From NCBI GenBank assembly GCA_963921425.1, contig OY992833.1, positions 29,622,698 through 29,686,697 on the forward strand: a stretch of DNA of 64,000 bases, written 5' to 3'. Positions 1 through 13,827 of the stretch are shown here, piece after piece. A program made the position numbers and the translations under genes. The notes beneath the pieces were generated by a model. That model had not been told where the DNA came from and did no database searches. It saw only the letters and a program-made list of their open reading frames with translations. How positions within the stretch are numbered: the first letter of the stretch is position 1; each line of letters begins with the position of its first letter. The stretch is from Dryas octopetala. Lineage: Eukaryota > Streptophyta > Magnoliopsida > Rosales > Rosaceae.

Positions 1-875
1 AACTATGAGCAAACTAATCATGCCAATAATTGGATGAAAATTAAATATTATTAAGTTGGTTTTAGAGTACTTAGAGGACTCGTTTGTTACGCCAGGCTAG
101 ATGTTATGTCATCCTTCAAGCATGTGCAGTCTATTAAATAGAGTGGATCCTATTTACACTATAATTTCATACCACCTTATGTGGCAACTTACATGGCATT
201 CATACATTAGATACTAAAAAATAAAAATAAAAATCCAAAAAGAAAAAGAAAAACTCTGTCCAATAAAGTAATGACACGTGAGATGGTATAAGAAATGTGG
301 TAAGTATAGCATTATTCAAAACTACCGAGTAATCGGGGCATTTTTTTCTGTGTCATTGTTTCGGTAGTGCAATATCTCGAAAGAATGGGGCTGAAACTGA
401 GTCCCACAAATATGTGGCAGAAGTTCAATATATCTCGAACTTCCACCATCCCCATTCTGTGTCACCTTCGCATTACCAAGAAAAGCGGATGGTTGAAGAT
501 TGCTGATATACTGCAGCCATTATGGCCTTCCTTTGGCTATGGTTCCATCATTTTATTTTGGGCAATAATAGAAACTAAACCAGAGTTAGTGAGTTACAAC
601 TTTCCTATGTGTCACCACTCACCATACAACAATATAAGGGACTTAAAGAGTCTTTTACATAGGCTATGAACAGTAAGTATCATTTCATTCTGCTTAAACT
701 TCAGCCATTTGTCCAATCTAAGATGGCCACGCGTACATAAATTGTTCCTAAGAACATAAATACAGATATTACTCAAAAGTTCCTACTCCCGTAAGCTGAT
801 AAAGGACGCTGCAAAAAAATATCTTCCATCCACATCATGTTGTTGTATAAACCATGCTGAGGTAAACTAGAGCTC
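1..875. other. Intergenic, no gene recognised
   Basis: This stretch lies downstream of the TRF-like gene on the minus strand and probably includes its 3' UTR close to position 875. An open frame on the plus strand at about 367-669 has no ATG start and resembles no family I know. No RNA gene or clear transposon ends were seen. Confidence 0.5.
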
Positions 876-3800
876 TCACAAACACGGGTTCCCCCACCGC
901 GTCATATTTCTCCACTTGTCCTTCAAATCAACCTGAACATAGTAACCTCAAATGTCTTGGACACAATATACAGTGATGAAGCAGACTCATTTCAAATAAA
1001 ATTAAACTGTTAGAAAAATAGTATGAAACTTGGGTACCTCAGTTCTCTCTTCGAATATATCGGGGTTGCTTTGTAGGATAAACTTCCAACGTCCTACTCC
1101 ATACCTTCATTAGAAAGGACTACAATAATGAGAACTTAGAAACAAACATACTTCTAGCCTCAAACTAATACTATTCAATCAATAGAAGCATGATAGCTAA
1201 TAAGTAGTAGGGAGACATAATTCTCTCCAAATTATTAGTTATAATAAGTAACCAAATCATTTCGAGTAATAAAGCTTGAAAGAGATTGGAAATAAAAAAA
1301 ATCCTTTAAAACAAGCCTATATTACCAACAATCTGTCAAGACCTTACCCCAATGACCACCTAACCCCAAGCCAAGAATTTTTAAAAAGAAAAGGGAAACA
1401 GAAAGGCCCCCGTTTAAGAAGAAGCTAGAGAGGAAGGATGCAAATAATGCTTTGCCATATAAGAACAAGCACTTACGTCTGCACAGAAGTCCTTAAGGTG
1501 TCTTCTTCCAATAAGCTCCACCTCTTAACTTTTCTCCTCTTAGATATTCTATTCATCTCATACTTCTTCAATGGAGAAACAGCATGTCTTTTTGGGCTAG
1601 GCAGGTGAAGCCTGCTGGTATCTTTCATTGTTCCTTCATTTGACATATCTATGGAGTCATCCCACTGCAAAGCAAAAAAAAAAATTCAGCACGTAATACA
1701 AATTTATAAGCAAAAAGAACCATAAAATTTTGGGATGGAATCAATCATAGGACAAACTGAAGGTAAGCCAAAGCCCTAAATGTTTGCTACGAGAAACAGA
1801 AGTCAAATAGAAAATTACTAACACCAGATCAACTCATGGATTCAGCATAAATTTTGTAGGAATCTGTTATGTTCCCCTAGCCAAAACAATAAGAGTATGC
1901 ATATACAACACAAATTAAGTATCTAATAATAAACATTGCAAATCAGAATCCATACACAACATAATATTGGTCACATGTGCAACGTAGTAATTTGAAAGGA
2001 GCCATCAGACTAGTACAAAAAAAAACATGAACATAAACTACCTCGGAAGTACGGGCAGTATAATTACGTTCCATCAAGCTAGGTTGAGGAACATTAGAAG
2101 AAGACGGATTTCCAAGATTGGCATTGTCAGTTTGAATGTCAGTGCCCTTTCCCTTGTCGACAGACGAATTTGGTGCATCATGTTCTTTTCCACTAGGTTG
2201 GGGAACATCATTCTGATGACTGGAGCACGGATTTCCAAGATTATCATAATTAGATTGATCAGGCTCATTGCTCTTCTCAACAGATGGATTTGTTCCACCT
2301 AAATCTTTTCCGCTTACATTATTCACGGATTTCAATGGCAAGTCAGATCTTACAGTTTCAGCCAGATACAAGGCACCAGGAAGTGGGTCTGTCACTACCG
2401 CTTGTAGCTCCAATACACTGGATTTAAGTGCTTCCTGCACTTTTCTAACTTCAGGGGTAGATAGGGAATCATATTTTCTATCTGATGAGTCTGTGGCCAA
2501 ATCTTCAGCATCCCTAATCTTTACTGGTCCTCTAGTGCGTCTATGAGAAGCAAGGTGCTTGTCTGTAAGCCCCATATTCCTCTGAATTTCTACCAGAAAT
2601 AAAAAGGAAGAATTAAAAAACTGACAAAATTATTTAAATCTTCAATTACACGGGGTTGTGACTTGTGAGTGTGACATAGCAAAGAAAGAGCCGTATATTT
2701 GGTATCACTAAACAACCCAGAAACAGATTATGCACTTACAAAATATATATATCAGTTAGCAACTTAGCAATGAGTTTGGCAACAAGGACGAAAAGTAGGC
2801 AAAATTCGAGATGATGAAAGCATAAAAACCCAGATAAAATAATACAGAGCACCATCTCAACATCATTTGACATATACTAACGTCACTGAAACTAACTCTT
2901 TCTGCTAATGAAGAAAAAAAGTACCTTTATCTGTCGTCGTTGCAGGTCTAAAACTGAGACCCAATTCCCCATTTGCACTAGGCAAAGCCAAAGCTCTCTC
3001 ATTCACTTCACCGTAGACCTGATCATCACCGTGTACTTCTGCCCTGTTCGTGAATCCAGTATCTATTTCAACCAAATTACTCATCGTTTGGAGACCCAAT
3101 TCAGGACCATAACTCACATTAGCCCCATTCACCATTTGCGCCTCCAATTCAGACCCATTACCCAAATTAGTCTCATTCCTCATTTGCGCTTCCAATTTAG
3201 AACCATCACCCACATTAGCCCCATCCTTCATTTGCACCTCCAATTCTGACCCATCACCCACATTAGCCCCATCTACAGCTGCAACATGATCACCTTCCAA
3301 GTCGGAAACTTTCTTGGGCATATCCAATCTAACAGCCAAAGTAATAAAGGGAGGTCCCGTTAACGCCCAAGCTTCCTTCACATAAACCGCAACCAATCTC
3401 AGCGCATCGTTCCTCGTGTTCATGCGCAATAGATTCTTCGCTACGCTCAAATCCCAAACCGCCGCCTCGACCTCCTCCCTTCTTTGCTTCAACTCGGTCG
3501 AGACCAGCTCGCTCTTCTCTGAACCATCCAACATCGCAACCCTCCCTCTCCAAATCTGATCCACGGCCTCCAAGTACTTCCCGCTCGGCTTCCCCATGAG
3601 GCCCACTAGAAACTTGACTGTACACTCGGTGGCCACGGCGGAGTACGCGGCTTTCATGGAGTCCATGGTAGCAATGCCTTGGCTGAGGTCCAAGTCTTCG
3701 ATCGTTTCCAACGTTTCGAGGATGGTTTCGGTGACCGAAGCGTCGTACACATCGCACTCGATACTTCGAAGGAGTACCGTCTTCCTCAAGCGCCAGTCTT

Positions 3801-3909
3801 GGAACGAGAACGGTGCGACTTGGAGGACTCTCTTGGCGATACACTCCCTCTCGCGGTCTCGAACAAGGAGCTCGAGCACCCACCGCGAAACGTCGACGTC
3901 TGAGTCCAT
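876..3909 (-). CDS. TRF-like Myb/telobox protein
   Basis: Five exons on the minus strand: 2925-3909, 2042-2589, 1477-1664, 1038-1104 and 876-932. They total 1845 bp and encode 614 residues. All introns are GT-AG and phases agree (1, 0, 2, 0). The last ~60 residues form a single Myb/SANT domain with the three spaced tryptophans (KRWSLLEEDTLR, YGVGRWKFIL, DKWRNM), ending in the telobox signature VDLKDKWRNM. This is the hallmark of plant telomere-repeat-binding TRF-like proteins. The N-terminal ~195 residues are a conserved helical region, and residues 213-276 are four 16-residue acidic repeats. The start is the ATG at 3909, just after a non-ATG TCA codon, and fits MDSDVDVSRWVLE. The family is nuclear and binds double-stranded TTTAGGG repeats in vitro. 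The exact paralogue (TRFL8/TRFL10-like) is inferred. Confidence 0.82.
3082..3273 (-). repeat. Coding minisatellite, 4 x 48 bp
   Basis: Within exon 1 of the TRF-like gene, four in-frame 48-bp units encode 16-residue repeats such as DGANVGDGSELEVQMK. The first two copies are nearly identical and the last is the most diverged. Confidence 0.85.
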
Positions 3910-5086
3910 TGACAAGACAACCGAAATCCTAATTTGTGAGAAAGAAATGGAGCTTCAATGATTGAAAGTTTGGGTTTTGAAGCGCGCTACTTTGCCTTAT
4001 TTGAAAATTAGGGTTCTTGAAGTGAAATTGGGGACAACAAAAGACGTTAGGGTTTAGGATTTGAATGATCGGAGTAGAAAAGCCATACTCTCAAGCCTCA
4101 AAAAGCTCAGACGACGGAACACTCAAACTTTGAAATTGGGGCTATACGTGATGATGGTAAACGAATATTACCGTCTATAATCTCTAAAATCGTGCGCATT
4201 TGTGTCTCAAATTTTATTTTTTTTAGTAAGATGAAATTTGTGTCTCAAATTCAGATTCCAAGTAAATGTAACAATGTTGCATAGATTTAGATACCAATAT
4301 TACTAAAACCACAAATTTTTATCTTAATTTTTAGTTATTAATTAGTGTGGCAAGGATAATGCCATATTAATTTTGGTAAATAAATATATAAATAAATAAA
4401 CAAATGAAATACGAGCTCATCGATTAAGATTTTTTAAATTGTGATAATAGTTGGGCGCATCTTGCTCTACTCTTCAAATATATCTACTACTCTTGTTTTA
4501 AAAAAATTATATATGCTATTTAGGTCTATTTTGAGATTCATTTGTTTGCAAGTAAAACAATGACATGCATTATCACTTATTTAAAATTGAAATTTTAAAA
4601 TTCTATAGTTATAACTAAGAGAGATTTCTCAATATTTTCTAAAAAAATAAGAGATTTTTCTTTGTATAAAAGTATAAAACTCTCTTCTTTAAGTACTTTC
4701 ACTCCGAAATTAAAGACTATATGCAGTAAAAAGCTTAATACCTGTAAATATCGATTATTAATAATTGACATCATTTTTATTTTGGGAAACGCCTGGTTGG
4801 TGGAAAATCCTGTCGTTTCACCTTTTTGAATCATAAAATAATATTGGACAAAAGAAAAAGAATCATAAGATTTATTCATTAAAAAAATGAAAGAAGGAGG
4901 GAAAAAAACAGTGAAAGGCTGTGTTCGTACTTGGCAGGGATCAAAACGACGTCTCCTGTGAATTGTGAAGTCCACCTCCACCACCAGACACACCAGTTCG
5001 ATCATTTTCATGTAATTTCGGGTACAAACCAGAAGAAGCGAAAAATTCCAATATACAGCCACACGACGCATTTCACAGAAAGAGTC
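3910..5086. other. Divergent intergenic/promoter region
   Basis: This is the shared upstream region of the TRF-like gene (minus) and CLPS1 (plus). It is AT-rich with no supported coding frame. The first ~200 bp next to 3909 are probably the 5' UTR of the minus-strand gene. No clear TATA box could be assigned. Confidence 0.5.
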
Positions 5087-6857
5087 ATGGAGACTGCGAT
5101 ATGTGGGAGACTACCTCTCTCACCCAACCACGTCTTCAATCCTAAACCAGGTTTCTCCTTTTTAATGGACTCATGCCCTCTTTTCAGATTTTGGGTTTGT
5201 ATCAAAATCTTTAATTTCATAATCAGCTAGCTGTAGGAGTTGGTCTAGGAGTAGATTTGGTAGCTGCTTCAATTCAAAGCTTGATTCTTGTAAATTTGTG
5301 TGATTCTCTTTATTTATTCACTGATTTTTGGATTGACCTTGTTGCCCTCTGAATTTGTTCTGTTAGCTAATACCCATAGAATTTTTTTCTTTCTTGGCAT
5401 TCTTTTTTTTCTAAAGGTAAAATGAAAGGCATTTCATTACTTTTAGTCCTCCACACTTCTTTTACTGAACATGAACTGCCAAGAAAAACCCAAATTCATT
5501 ATATAGTTGAATGTCCTGCTTTAGCTGCTAAATAAGCTTAGTTGATTATGCCAAAGAAGTATATAGTTTGTGTAAATTGTATCTGTAAGTGTAGCTTTAT
5601 ATTGTTGACGAATAAAGAATTTTGATTCCAATAACTTTCCGCAAAACTGAAAGTTTTGCAGTTAGTACAAAATTGAATCAAACTTGGTAGCTTGAGGAGG
5701 TAGGGCAGATTCTTCATTGTGTGCTTGCATGTAAACTTGGTTGGGTTTTGTTATGTGTTCTGTTTTGGGATTTTTATGCATACATTGGGTGTTATGGAGT
5801 TTCAATTTTGCTAGTGTAAGATCAAGTAATGCTAGTGGCAATTGTTGTATTACTTGCCACTGGTTTCCTTGAGAGTGTTATTAGAATTTTTGTGCAATTC
5901 TAGAGATCCAGCATCTAAAGGTCTACCTTTCATTGTAAGTAGGAGTACCTTTGCCACACCTTCACTATATTTTATCTTTCTGACCAATTAGAGAGTCATT
6001 TCCAAAGATTTGGGTCCTCAAAACTCTGTAGATTATATCAAATATGTTTTGGAGTGCTTCTTTATCATTTAATATATGGATGCCAGAGTGATCCATGTTG
6101 GTGATAAATTTATGATAAAATATGTTTTTCAGGAGACAAACACTCTCTTTGTAAAGGACCATGCACCAATCTTGGCATTCCCATGGCTGTATCAACAGCA
6201 GGACCTGGTAAAGGAGGAGGGTTGTTGGAAAGGCCTGTTATAGAGAGAACCACTCCTTCCCGTGAGTCTGAGTTTGATTTGAGGTGTGGGCTCAATTTTA
6301 GTCTGTTTTATGTTATATTGTTCATTTGATCAAAGTTATTATCTTTCCTCATACAAGTGTGCAGCATCGCCATAAATTAACACTTTACTGCTACAGTAGT
6401 GTTTACACCAGTCATATCGAATGCCCTTACCTGTGTATCCTGCTGTGTCAAGCTTAATCATTTAGAAACTATTGAAATCTTCATGCTCATTTTCACATTC
6501 ACCCGGTTCAATTTGTATTCAATGGTTGTGGTATTTCTTCTTTATGTTCATAAAGTTAAATGAGAATAAATATTGGATTATCCAAATTGGTTCAGGAAAT
6601 CAAGGAAAACAGCTCCTCCATACCGTGTAATATTGCACAACGACAACTTCAACAAGCGGGAATATGTTGTGCAAGTACTGATGAAGGTTATCCCGGGGAT
6701 GACCCTTGACAATGCTGTTAATATTATGCAAGAAGCACACTACAATGGCTTATCAGTGGTGATCATATGTGCTCAGGCTGATGCCGAAGAACACTGCACG
6801 CAACTGAGGCACAATGGGCTTCTGAGTTCAATTGAACCTGCTAGTGGTGGGTGTTAA
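5087..6857 (+). CDS. CLPS1: ClpS adaptor, chloroplast Clp protease
   Basis: Three exons, 5087-5150, 6133-6283 and 6596-6857, give 158 residues. Splice sites are GT-AG with phases 1 and 2. Exon 3 carries the whole ClpS core: PPYRVILHNDNFNKREYVV, then the helices around GMTLDNAVNIMQEAH and NGLSVVIICAQADAEEHC. The N-terminal ~70 residues are rich in Ser, Pro and basic residues with few acids at the start, consistent with a chloroplast transit peptide. ClpS proteins bind N-degron substrates and deliver them to the ClpC chaperone of the stromal Clp protease. The conserved DN pair of the substrate-binding pocket is present (HNDNF). Length matches plant CLPS1 (about 159 residues). Next to the UPF0016 gene, as in Arabidopsis, which supports orthology. 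Confidence 0.92.
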
Positions 6858-7083
6858 TGACATGCATATTGGCAGATTCTTCATTGTATGCATGTACATA
6901 TTCTCAATGCCCATATTCATATGAATCTTGGTCATCCTGTGGTCTGTCTAATTAAAAGACAAGAGGGTGGTAGTTAGTTCAATAAAAAGTGGCTTAGTTT
7001 ACGGTTTGAAATTGGACTAGGTGTTTTCTTTTTTAGTTAGAGGCCTGCTGAACTCGATGTCTTAGCTTATATACATGGTGCGT

Positions 7084-7139
7084 TTCTGATTTGCTCCTTT
7101 TTTTTTTTTTTTTGGGTCAAACTTCTGATTTGCTCCTTT
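7084..7139. repeat. Micro-retroposon scar with 17-bp duplication
   Basis: The 17-mer ttctgatttgctccttt occurs at 7084-7100 and again, perfectly, at 7123-7139. The 22 bases between are a run of 13 T followed by gggtcaaac. Read on the other strand this is a short head ending in CC plus poly(A), the pattern left by target-primed reverse transcription. Confidence 0.65.
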
Positions 7140-7578
7140 ACATTGAATCAACTTGTCGAATTGCTGAACACATTCATGGCACACACAGACGCACAGTAAC
7201 TGTTATGAAAAAAAAAACAAAATTGTCAATAAACAGAATAACGTTATTTAAGTTGCGTGATGAAATCATACTGATTTTCTTGAAACTCAGTTTTTGAGTC
7301 TCCTCTCTCTGCCATTTCCGGACTTCTTTATGAAGATGTACTCGATGTTGTTTTGTCTCGGTTTGTGTGTTGCTAGTTTCTTCTTGTCGGATTATTAGCT
7401 TTCTTATATTGGGCCATTCGAATTTATCAAATTCATGCATCCCAAGAGAAAGTAGTACTACTTTTTGATTCACTTGGAGGGATGGTATGTAAGCATTTGT
7501 ATTTTGTAACTGTAATATTCCTTTAGATTCATTGGGATAAATTGATACCAGTAGTCAACGTTGTTTGGGACCCAAAAA

Positions 7579-7939
7579 GAGTTAATTATATTTGCACTTC
7601 CTGAAATTTATCGTTTTTTCACATACACTTCTTGAGATTTCAATAATTACACACACCTTTTGAGGTTTCAAAACTATTGCATATAACCCTCTATAGTGAG
7701 ACGAAAAATAATGATAAATTATATAAAAAAACATACTTAGGGGTTAAATAGTCTAATAAGATTATTTAAAGTGGAAGGCTCAATCTCAATATAAATATTT
7801 TATTTTTTGTTTATTTATTTTTTTCTCTTGTAAAAGGTTACATGCAATAATTTTAAAATTTTAAGGGATGTATGTATAATTTTTTAAACCCCAGAGATTA
7901 TGTGAAAAAACGATAAAGAGATATAAATATAATTCACTC
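7579..7939. mobile_element. MITE-like element with degenerate long TIRs
   Basis: The two ends are imperfect inverted repeats about 70-100 bp long. The left end begins gagttaattatattt and the right end, reverse-complemented, gagtgaattatattt. Both arms share ttatcgttttttcacata. The flanks cccaaaaa and accaaaaa may be an 8-bp target duplication with one mismatch. There is no coding capacity. Confidence 0.6.
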
Positions 7940-8836
7940 AACCAAAAAATCAAGATTACGTTGTGTTGTGTTGTGGGTAGACCAAATACAGAAAGAGTAC
8001 CCATTATATCATCTAAGTATGTTCCTTGCGACACTTTAAAAAAAGGTAGATTCCTTGGATCTTAAAACCGATGTTTTAAATGCTACTTCTACGCGTAGTT
8101 GATCTACACAGCGTAATCCTTGTTTTTTGGTCGACACAACTTAATCCAACTTCACAAAATAATCTGACTAAAATATTTATTAAAAAAAAAAAAAAAGACA
8201 TTCAACAGAAATCCAAAATTTATTGGAATGACATGCGACAATGGAGTAGAGCAGATATGTTCTCATAAGTGATTCCAAAGATGCCAGCCAGGGAGCGGAT
8301 CTTGTAAACAATTAACTCTTTGAATCAGTTCTTTTCTGATAAGCTCTTCGCTCTAATAAATATAAAGATGCAATGTGTGTAAAGGACCCCTTGAACAATG
8401 TGTAGATGTAAGTTCTTTAAGTCAACAAATCATCCTTCAATCCCTGAATCAGAACATTTAGTTTAGCAGTTAGACGTTTGAACAAGGCAGAGTCGTCATA
8501 TTACAAGTGCAACTGGCAGTGCCTATGATGTGTGTGCAAGTGCTTGAGCAGGTGGAATCCAACATCATGTGAACGGCGGGTGGGAAGGTGAAATCAATTG
8601 TGACTATAAAGGGAAAAGAAAACTGAAATCAATTGACTATAAATTTTGTAGTCAACATCAGATATCCCGTTGTAACCAAAAACCAAAATGGTAAAATGGC
8701 ATCCCCATATGGCTAATGCGAGAACAGCAATTTTCTGCCCACTCTACCCTTCTAAGAAGCATATTTTGCTATAAATTATAATTTATGGTGTAAAAACATT
8801 CAGCATACTTACTAATCATTAATCAGACTCTAGGTA

Positions 8837-11800
8837 TCATGCCTCAACTGTTGAAAGCAAGGATTGGATTCCGAAAACAATGAAAAGAACTCCGCCACAT
8901 AAAGCAACCTGAAACACAATAGTTACAACTTACAACTTTAATGCTACAGATTGCTTACAGACATGATATATAATTAGAACTATGATATGTTGAAACACAA
9001 ATGCAGTGCATGTAATTACTATTTTCTCAGATATCTGAGATGCCAAGCTCTTTCCACCAAGGACAGCAGCAGTGGTACACAATGCTTGTCCTCTGAAAAA
9101 GAAAAAAGAAAAAAAAGGAGCAACACAATCAGTAACTTGAACAAAAACTAAATAAATGAATAACAACAAAGGATAAAGGTGAATGCTAGGGATGAGTGTG
9201 CACAGTGGTATCTAAGTTAGTTTAATTCCCACACCTAAGGACAATAGGAAACAGCTGAATTAATTTATGTATGCAAAAATATACTTCACATCGGTACACT
9301 CACTCACTGACTTCTATAACCATAATTGAAGCAAATTGAGAAAGCACATTGGATACACACACTCAAACACAGACAAAAGGGGGGAGCTTAAAAACAAAAA
9401 ACCAGTCACATTGAAGAGGGAAAGAGGAGGATATAATAAGAAGTAGTATAATGGAACAAGATTTCAGAACACGTCCAGTAAATACAATGATAGGCACTTA
9501 CAAGATTCCACCAAGAACCACACCTAATGGGTTCTCATCTGCAGCCAAACCAATGGTAGCGATCTGAAAGGATGGTTAAGTTCAATACCAAATGGTGCTG
9601 AAGCAACAATAAAATATCTACTCATAGGAGGGCAAATGCTCACCTGGCTCTTGTCACCCCATTCACCGAAAAAAGTAATGGAAAAGGCCTGCAGAATGAG
9701 CATGATACAAGGGGTTAAGTATAATTAGTCATGCAAAAATTTAAAGTTCATACTTATCAAAAATATAACCTTCAAAAAAATTGGTGAGAAGAACTGCAAG
9801 AGAAATGAACGTCTCTGCTTTTTCAATCCATCATCATCCTGCAAGGCCAAAATTGCACATCGTATTAGTGGTGACCATGATTAATAAAACCAAAGATGTC
9901 TCAAGGCTCGGCAACAAATATGTAAAGACTAGCCATTTGAAACACATGGTGACAATCACAAAGTCAAATAATGATGTGTATCAATGTGTGTGTGCATGAG
10001 AGAGAGAGAGAGAGAGAGAGAACTAGAGCACATTCAAATGCAAAAGATTGTGAAACTGTTGGAACACCTTAGTACTCCGTTTGGTGGCTCCAGCACTTAA
10101 ATCAGCATCCTAAAGATACCACAAAGGTGAAGTCAAAAAGGATTTGTATTGAATGTAAGCTATGAATAAAAATTGAAAAACCAACCAATTTTGCTTCAAC
10201 TTCTGCAAACTCATCATCACCCCTGTTGGATAAACCATAATTAAACTCCACCACAAGCAAGCAGCAAACAATAAATTAAATACAAAAAAAAATTCCATTA
10301 CCCTTCTTCCTTAAAAGCATCCCATAAAGACCATAGCCCGAACCCAAAGAACAACAATGTTGTTATGTGATGGGTCCATTTCCTTGAGAGCTGTGTAATT
10401 TAAGATCAGAGTCTGATCAGTATTCATATAAGAACAGAGAAGTAATAGAAATAGATGACAAGTCTGATTCAGGCAACTTTAAGTAGATGCACTTGACTAC
10501 ATGCTGCAAGATCAAAGTATCAATCATCCACAATGACTGAGCGTAAGATTCTAGACAATTCTGGCATCACTAGCATTGACGTAAGAAGCATATGACAAAA
10601 CGAAATTTCATATTTCACTTATGATGAACAAAATTTTTATGTTTATTACCATTCTACTTTTGTAAAAGATGATATTTGTATTATCAATTGACTTCAATCC
10701 ATTTTACTAAAGTATTACCCATATAACCAAACAATTAATAAAAATTGCAATCATTCTTTGGGATTGCAGGTCGAATGAAACTAGAACTCAAACTAAAACT
10801 CAATGCCAGAAGAGATCATGGTATGCCGTTAGTTTCAGCCACCTCTGACATTAAACATTGACTGTAGAGTGAATCCAGACTGAACGTGAATTTGTCAAAA
10901 AACTTCATAACTATGCTTATGAAGCTAAACCGATAGTCTAAGTAGGACATCCATTATCTATTATATCATCAAAGAAGATTCCTTTGGATCTTAAAACAAC
11001 CCACACCAAACACGCAATTTCAGAGTGGTGGAAAATCAGAGTGCTTACCAGATTTGGAGCGGCATAACCAACAAGAACAGAAAGAATAGTCATCACCTAA
11101 AATTCAACAAAAATTTTAGGTATGTGACTGTTTGAGGCTTAAAAAAAGAAACATGAAAGATCACGCTCACAACTGGGAAAACATTATGAAGTGACAAGAA
11201 AATGCTTACAATCAGAGCTCCTAGGCAACCGGACAAAACAAGTCTCCTAGGATGGCGCATTGCAAGGATCTTCAAGCAAGCATCTTACTGTTAGATAACC
11301 ACACAAGAATAGTGTATAGGTAGAAGAAAATGAATTCTGGGTTGTGGTTCTTACTTTAAGGACTTTAGCACAGGGACACAAACACATACATACATATACA
11401 CAAATATATACATACAACCATGCATATATATCATAGGAAGCTCAATAAATTACTAAAAATAATTTAATTCCACAATAGAGGGATCTTTTCCCATACTCAA
11501 TAGTAGCTCATATATGTTTTATCACTCAGCTCAGAAGTAGTAAGCGCAAGCTCTGCTCTGCCTATATACTAAGTAATTTAGAAGAAACTTGATGTTTCTA
11601 AATAGTATTGAAGTTCATAAATTTCTACATGTCCAATCTCCAATTCAATATTATAATTCTTTTTCATCACTTATAATTAGATTGTTATTCATATTTCTAA
11701 AACAGTCTTTATGTTTCAACACAAAAATCGAAAACCGCAACAAAAACAACCAAAAAGAAGAAAAAATAAATGTGCAATCATCTACACTAACCGCGGCGGC

Positions 11801-11972
11801 GAAGAAGGTCTTGTCGCCGATCTCGGAGAGCACAGTCATGGCGAGCGACTTGGTGAAACCCTAATTAACAAAGCAGTCGCATAATTATTCAATAAAAATC
11901 CAGATAAAACAAAAAATTGGATGCGATTTAATTAATTAGAGAGAGATCAATTACCTGCACGACAGTACTCAT
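8837..11972 (-). CDS. UPF0016/GDT1-like Mn2+/Ca2+ transporter
   Basis: Twelve exons: 11955-11972, 11792-11860, 11210-11269, 11049-11096, 10302-10390, 10186-10222, 10068-10109, 9770-9838, 9644-9688, 9502-9563, 9020-9092 and 8837-8908. They total 684 bp and 227 residues. Both diagnostic UPF0016 cation-binding motifs are present: SEIGDKTFFAA in exon 2 and GEWGDKSQ in exon 9. The two homologous membrane halves are separated by an acidic/basic cytosolic loop in exons 6-8. The first coding exon is only 18 bp (MSTVVQ), spliced in phase 0. The family (yeast Gdt1, human TMEM165, plant PAM71/PML) moves Mn2+ and Ca2+ across membranes. The short form without a transit peptide corresponds to PML4/PML5-type proteins of the secretory pathway (placement inferred from family). 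Confidence 0.93.
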
Positions 11973-13827
11973 TTTCACTGAGTAGCGTATAACAAGCAGC
12001 TGAAGAACGGGGTCAGAGTTTCGGACTCTCCGACTCTCTGTCTGTGCTTGAATTGTGTCTGACCCGGCTGCTGCTGCTTCGTTGAAGTTTCTGAATCGGG
12101 TTATAAGTAGAAGAAGACTACAAAGATGGCATGGCCATGTGTGATGTTTTGGAGCGTGCGCCAAAAATCTATTAAATTGCGGCTAACAAATGAACCGATG
12201 CTTTTAGGTTTTTTTTATATTTAGTACTTAAATTATGACATTTATCTTAACGTGTCACTTAAATTTTTATTTATTTTAATTGAGTATTTAAATTTTTAAC
12301 GCTTTATCTTACTCTTCTTTTGTCCTAATGGTTACGGTCTTATTCATACTAGGCGTGTGGGCCTATCCCTCCAAACTCTTTGATTGATCGCATCAACAAC
12401 TCTTGTAATGTGCCCGGGCGTATTAGGGGCATCTGTTCTCTTCCTGCATCCTTTGATCATATCTTGTTGAAATATATACTTCATGAAGCAAACTTTGTAG
12501 CATTTTGTAGCTGCTTCCTTGTTTTTGAAATTATATTTTGTTCTCCTGCTGTCTCCTTTAATCGTAATTTGTATCCAATTTATACAAATTCTTCTGATAG
12601 TTGGTGTATGTATTTGAAATATTTTTTAGTTAATTAATTGATTTGAAATACCCCTAATAGTTAATAGGTGCAATTTATAATTTTGCTTAAACAAAAACCA
12701 TAATAGCAAAAATGACAAAAAAACCACTATTATTTATAATTTATAACTAGTAACTACGAGCATTGTACCCAAGCATATCCATTTTCCCTTCAGGCGGAAA
12801 GCGATTTTTTGGCTCCAATCTCCAAAGTCAATCTAATATAATCTAATAAATCAATATGAATAAACTTCCTTATTTAATTATGAGTTTCTGAGTGCCGGGG
12901 AACATAAGCAAGTAAGCAACCATATGGTCATTGCATATTTATTTAAAATACCTTTAATCATGCACTCAATTGTCAAACTTGCAAGGTTTTAGGTTTAGAC
13001 AAGAAGATGGTACAAATTATTAGCTGGGGATTGCTTAATCTGCGCCTTAGGATTGAGGCCTCTGTTGTCTATGTCGTTGCATATTAGGATTATCCATAAC
13101 AGTAACAAGAATTATTCAAAACAATAATATAATGCCACCACGCAACAACGAGAAGGTTGTTAGTCGTTTACTTGCTGATTAGTTGAGCACCAAAACAAAG
13201 TCCAGAATCCTCTATTAATCTATAAAGAGAGAATCATATCCTGCATGAGAGAGACATGACCTTCAAGCATGGCAAAATGAGTGATGCATGTCTATTAGAA
13301 TATTGGTACATAACATGCATATGGTGAGGTCATTTTGGTCAAGTCCAAACAATTTACTCCGGCCCAAAATCGAAATGGGCTGGGCCAAGTTCTTATAGTG
13401 TACACATAATTGACTTGCGGGCTTTCCTAGTATGGGGTTTCCATTTCATTCAACTCAACAGCGGGTGGAATTATGCTCATGTTGGGTACTTATAAATTCC
13501 AATCCAATGGTTTTTAAGTGCCAACAAAATCATGTCGAGTGCAACACAAAGAAGATGAGTTTTAAAGAAAATAAATAAATACAAAGGAGATGAGTTGTGT
13601 ATCATACAATTTGTATTGTTATGTACATCAGTACATGTAAATATGTAATATGTGTCTTTTGTGTGTTAAAAGAATAATTGGTTAGATAACCACTGCTGGT
13701 AATGAAAAGGCTAGATATAACTTTTACAATATTTTAAATGCACAAGATAAAACATAATGAATTTACATTCTTTCATATGTTTCATAATCATTTTTAAAAT
13801 GTTGGAGGAAATAAAAAACATACCCAA

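Larger units (their letters stand above)
6858..8836. other. Intergenic with MITE and retroposon scar
   Basis: This gap separates the converging CLPS1 and UPF0016 genes. It contains 3' UTR sequence at both ends, a poly(T) micro-insertion at 7084-7139 and a palindromic MITE-like element at 7579-7939. No coding frame could be supported. Confidence 0.6.

Noticed and set aside
367..669. 100-codon plus-strand frame
   Set aside because: It has no ATG start, no recognisable motif and probably overlaps 3' flanking DNA of the TRF-like gene.
12380..12637. 85-codon plus-strand frame
   Set aside because: No motif, poor codon pattern, and no neighbouring exons in keeping with a gene.
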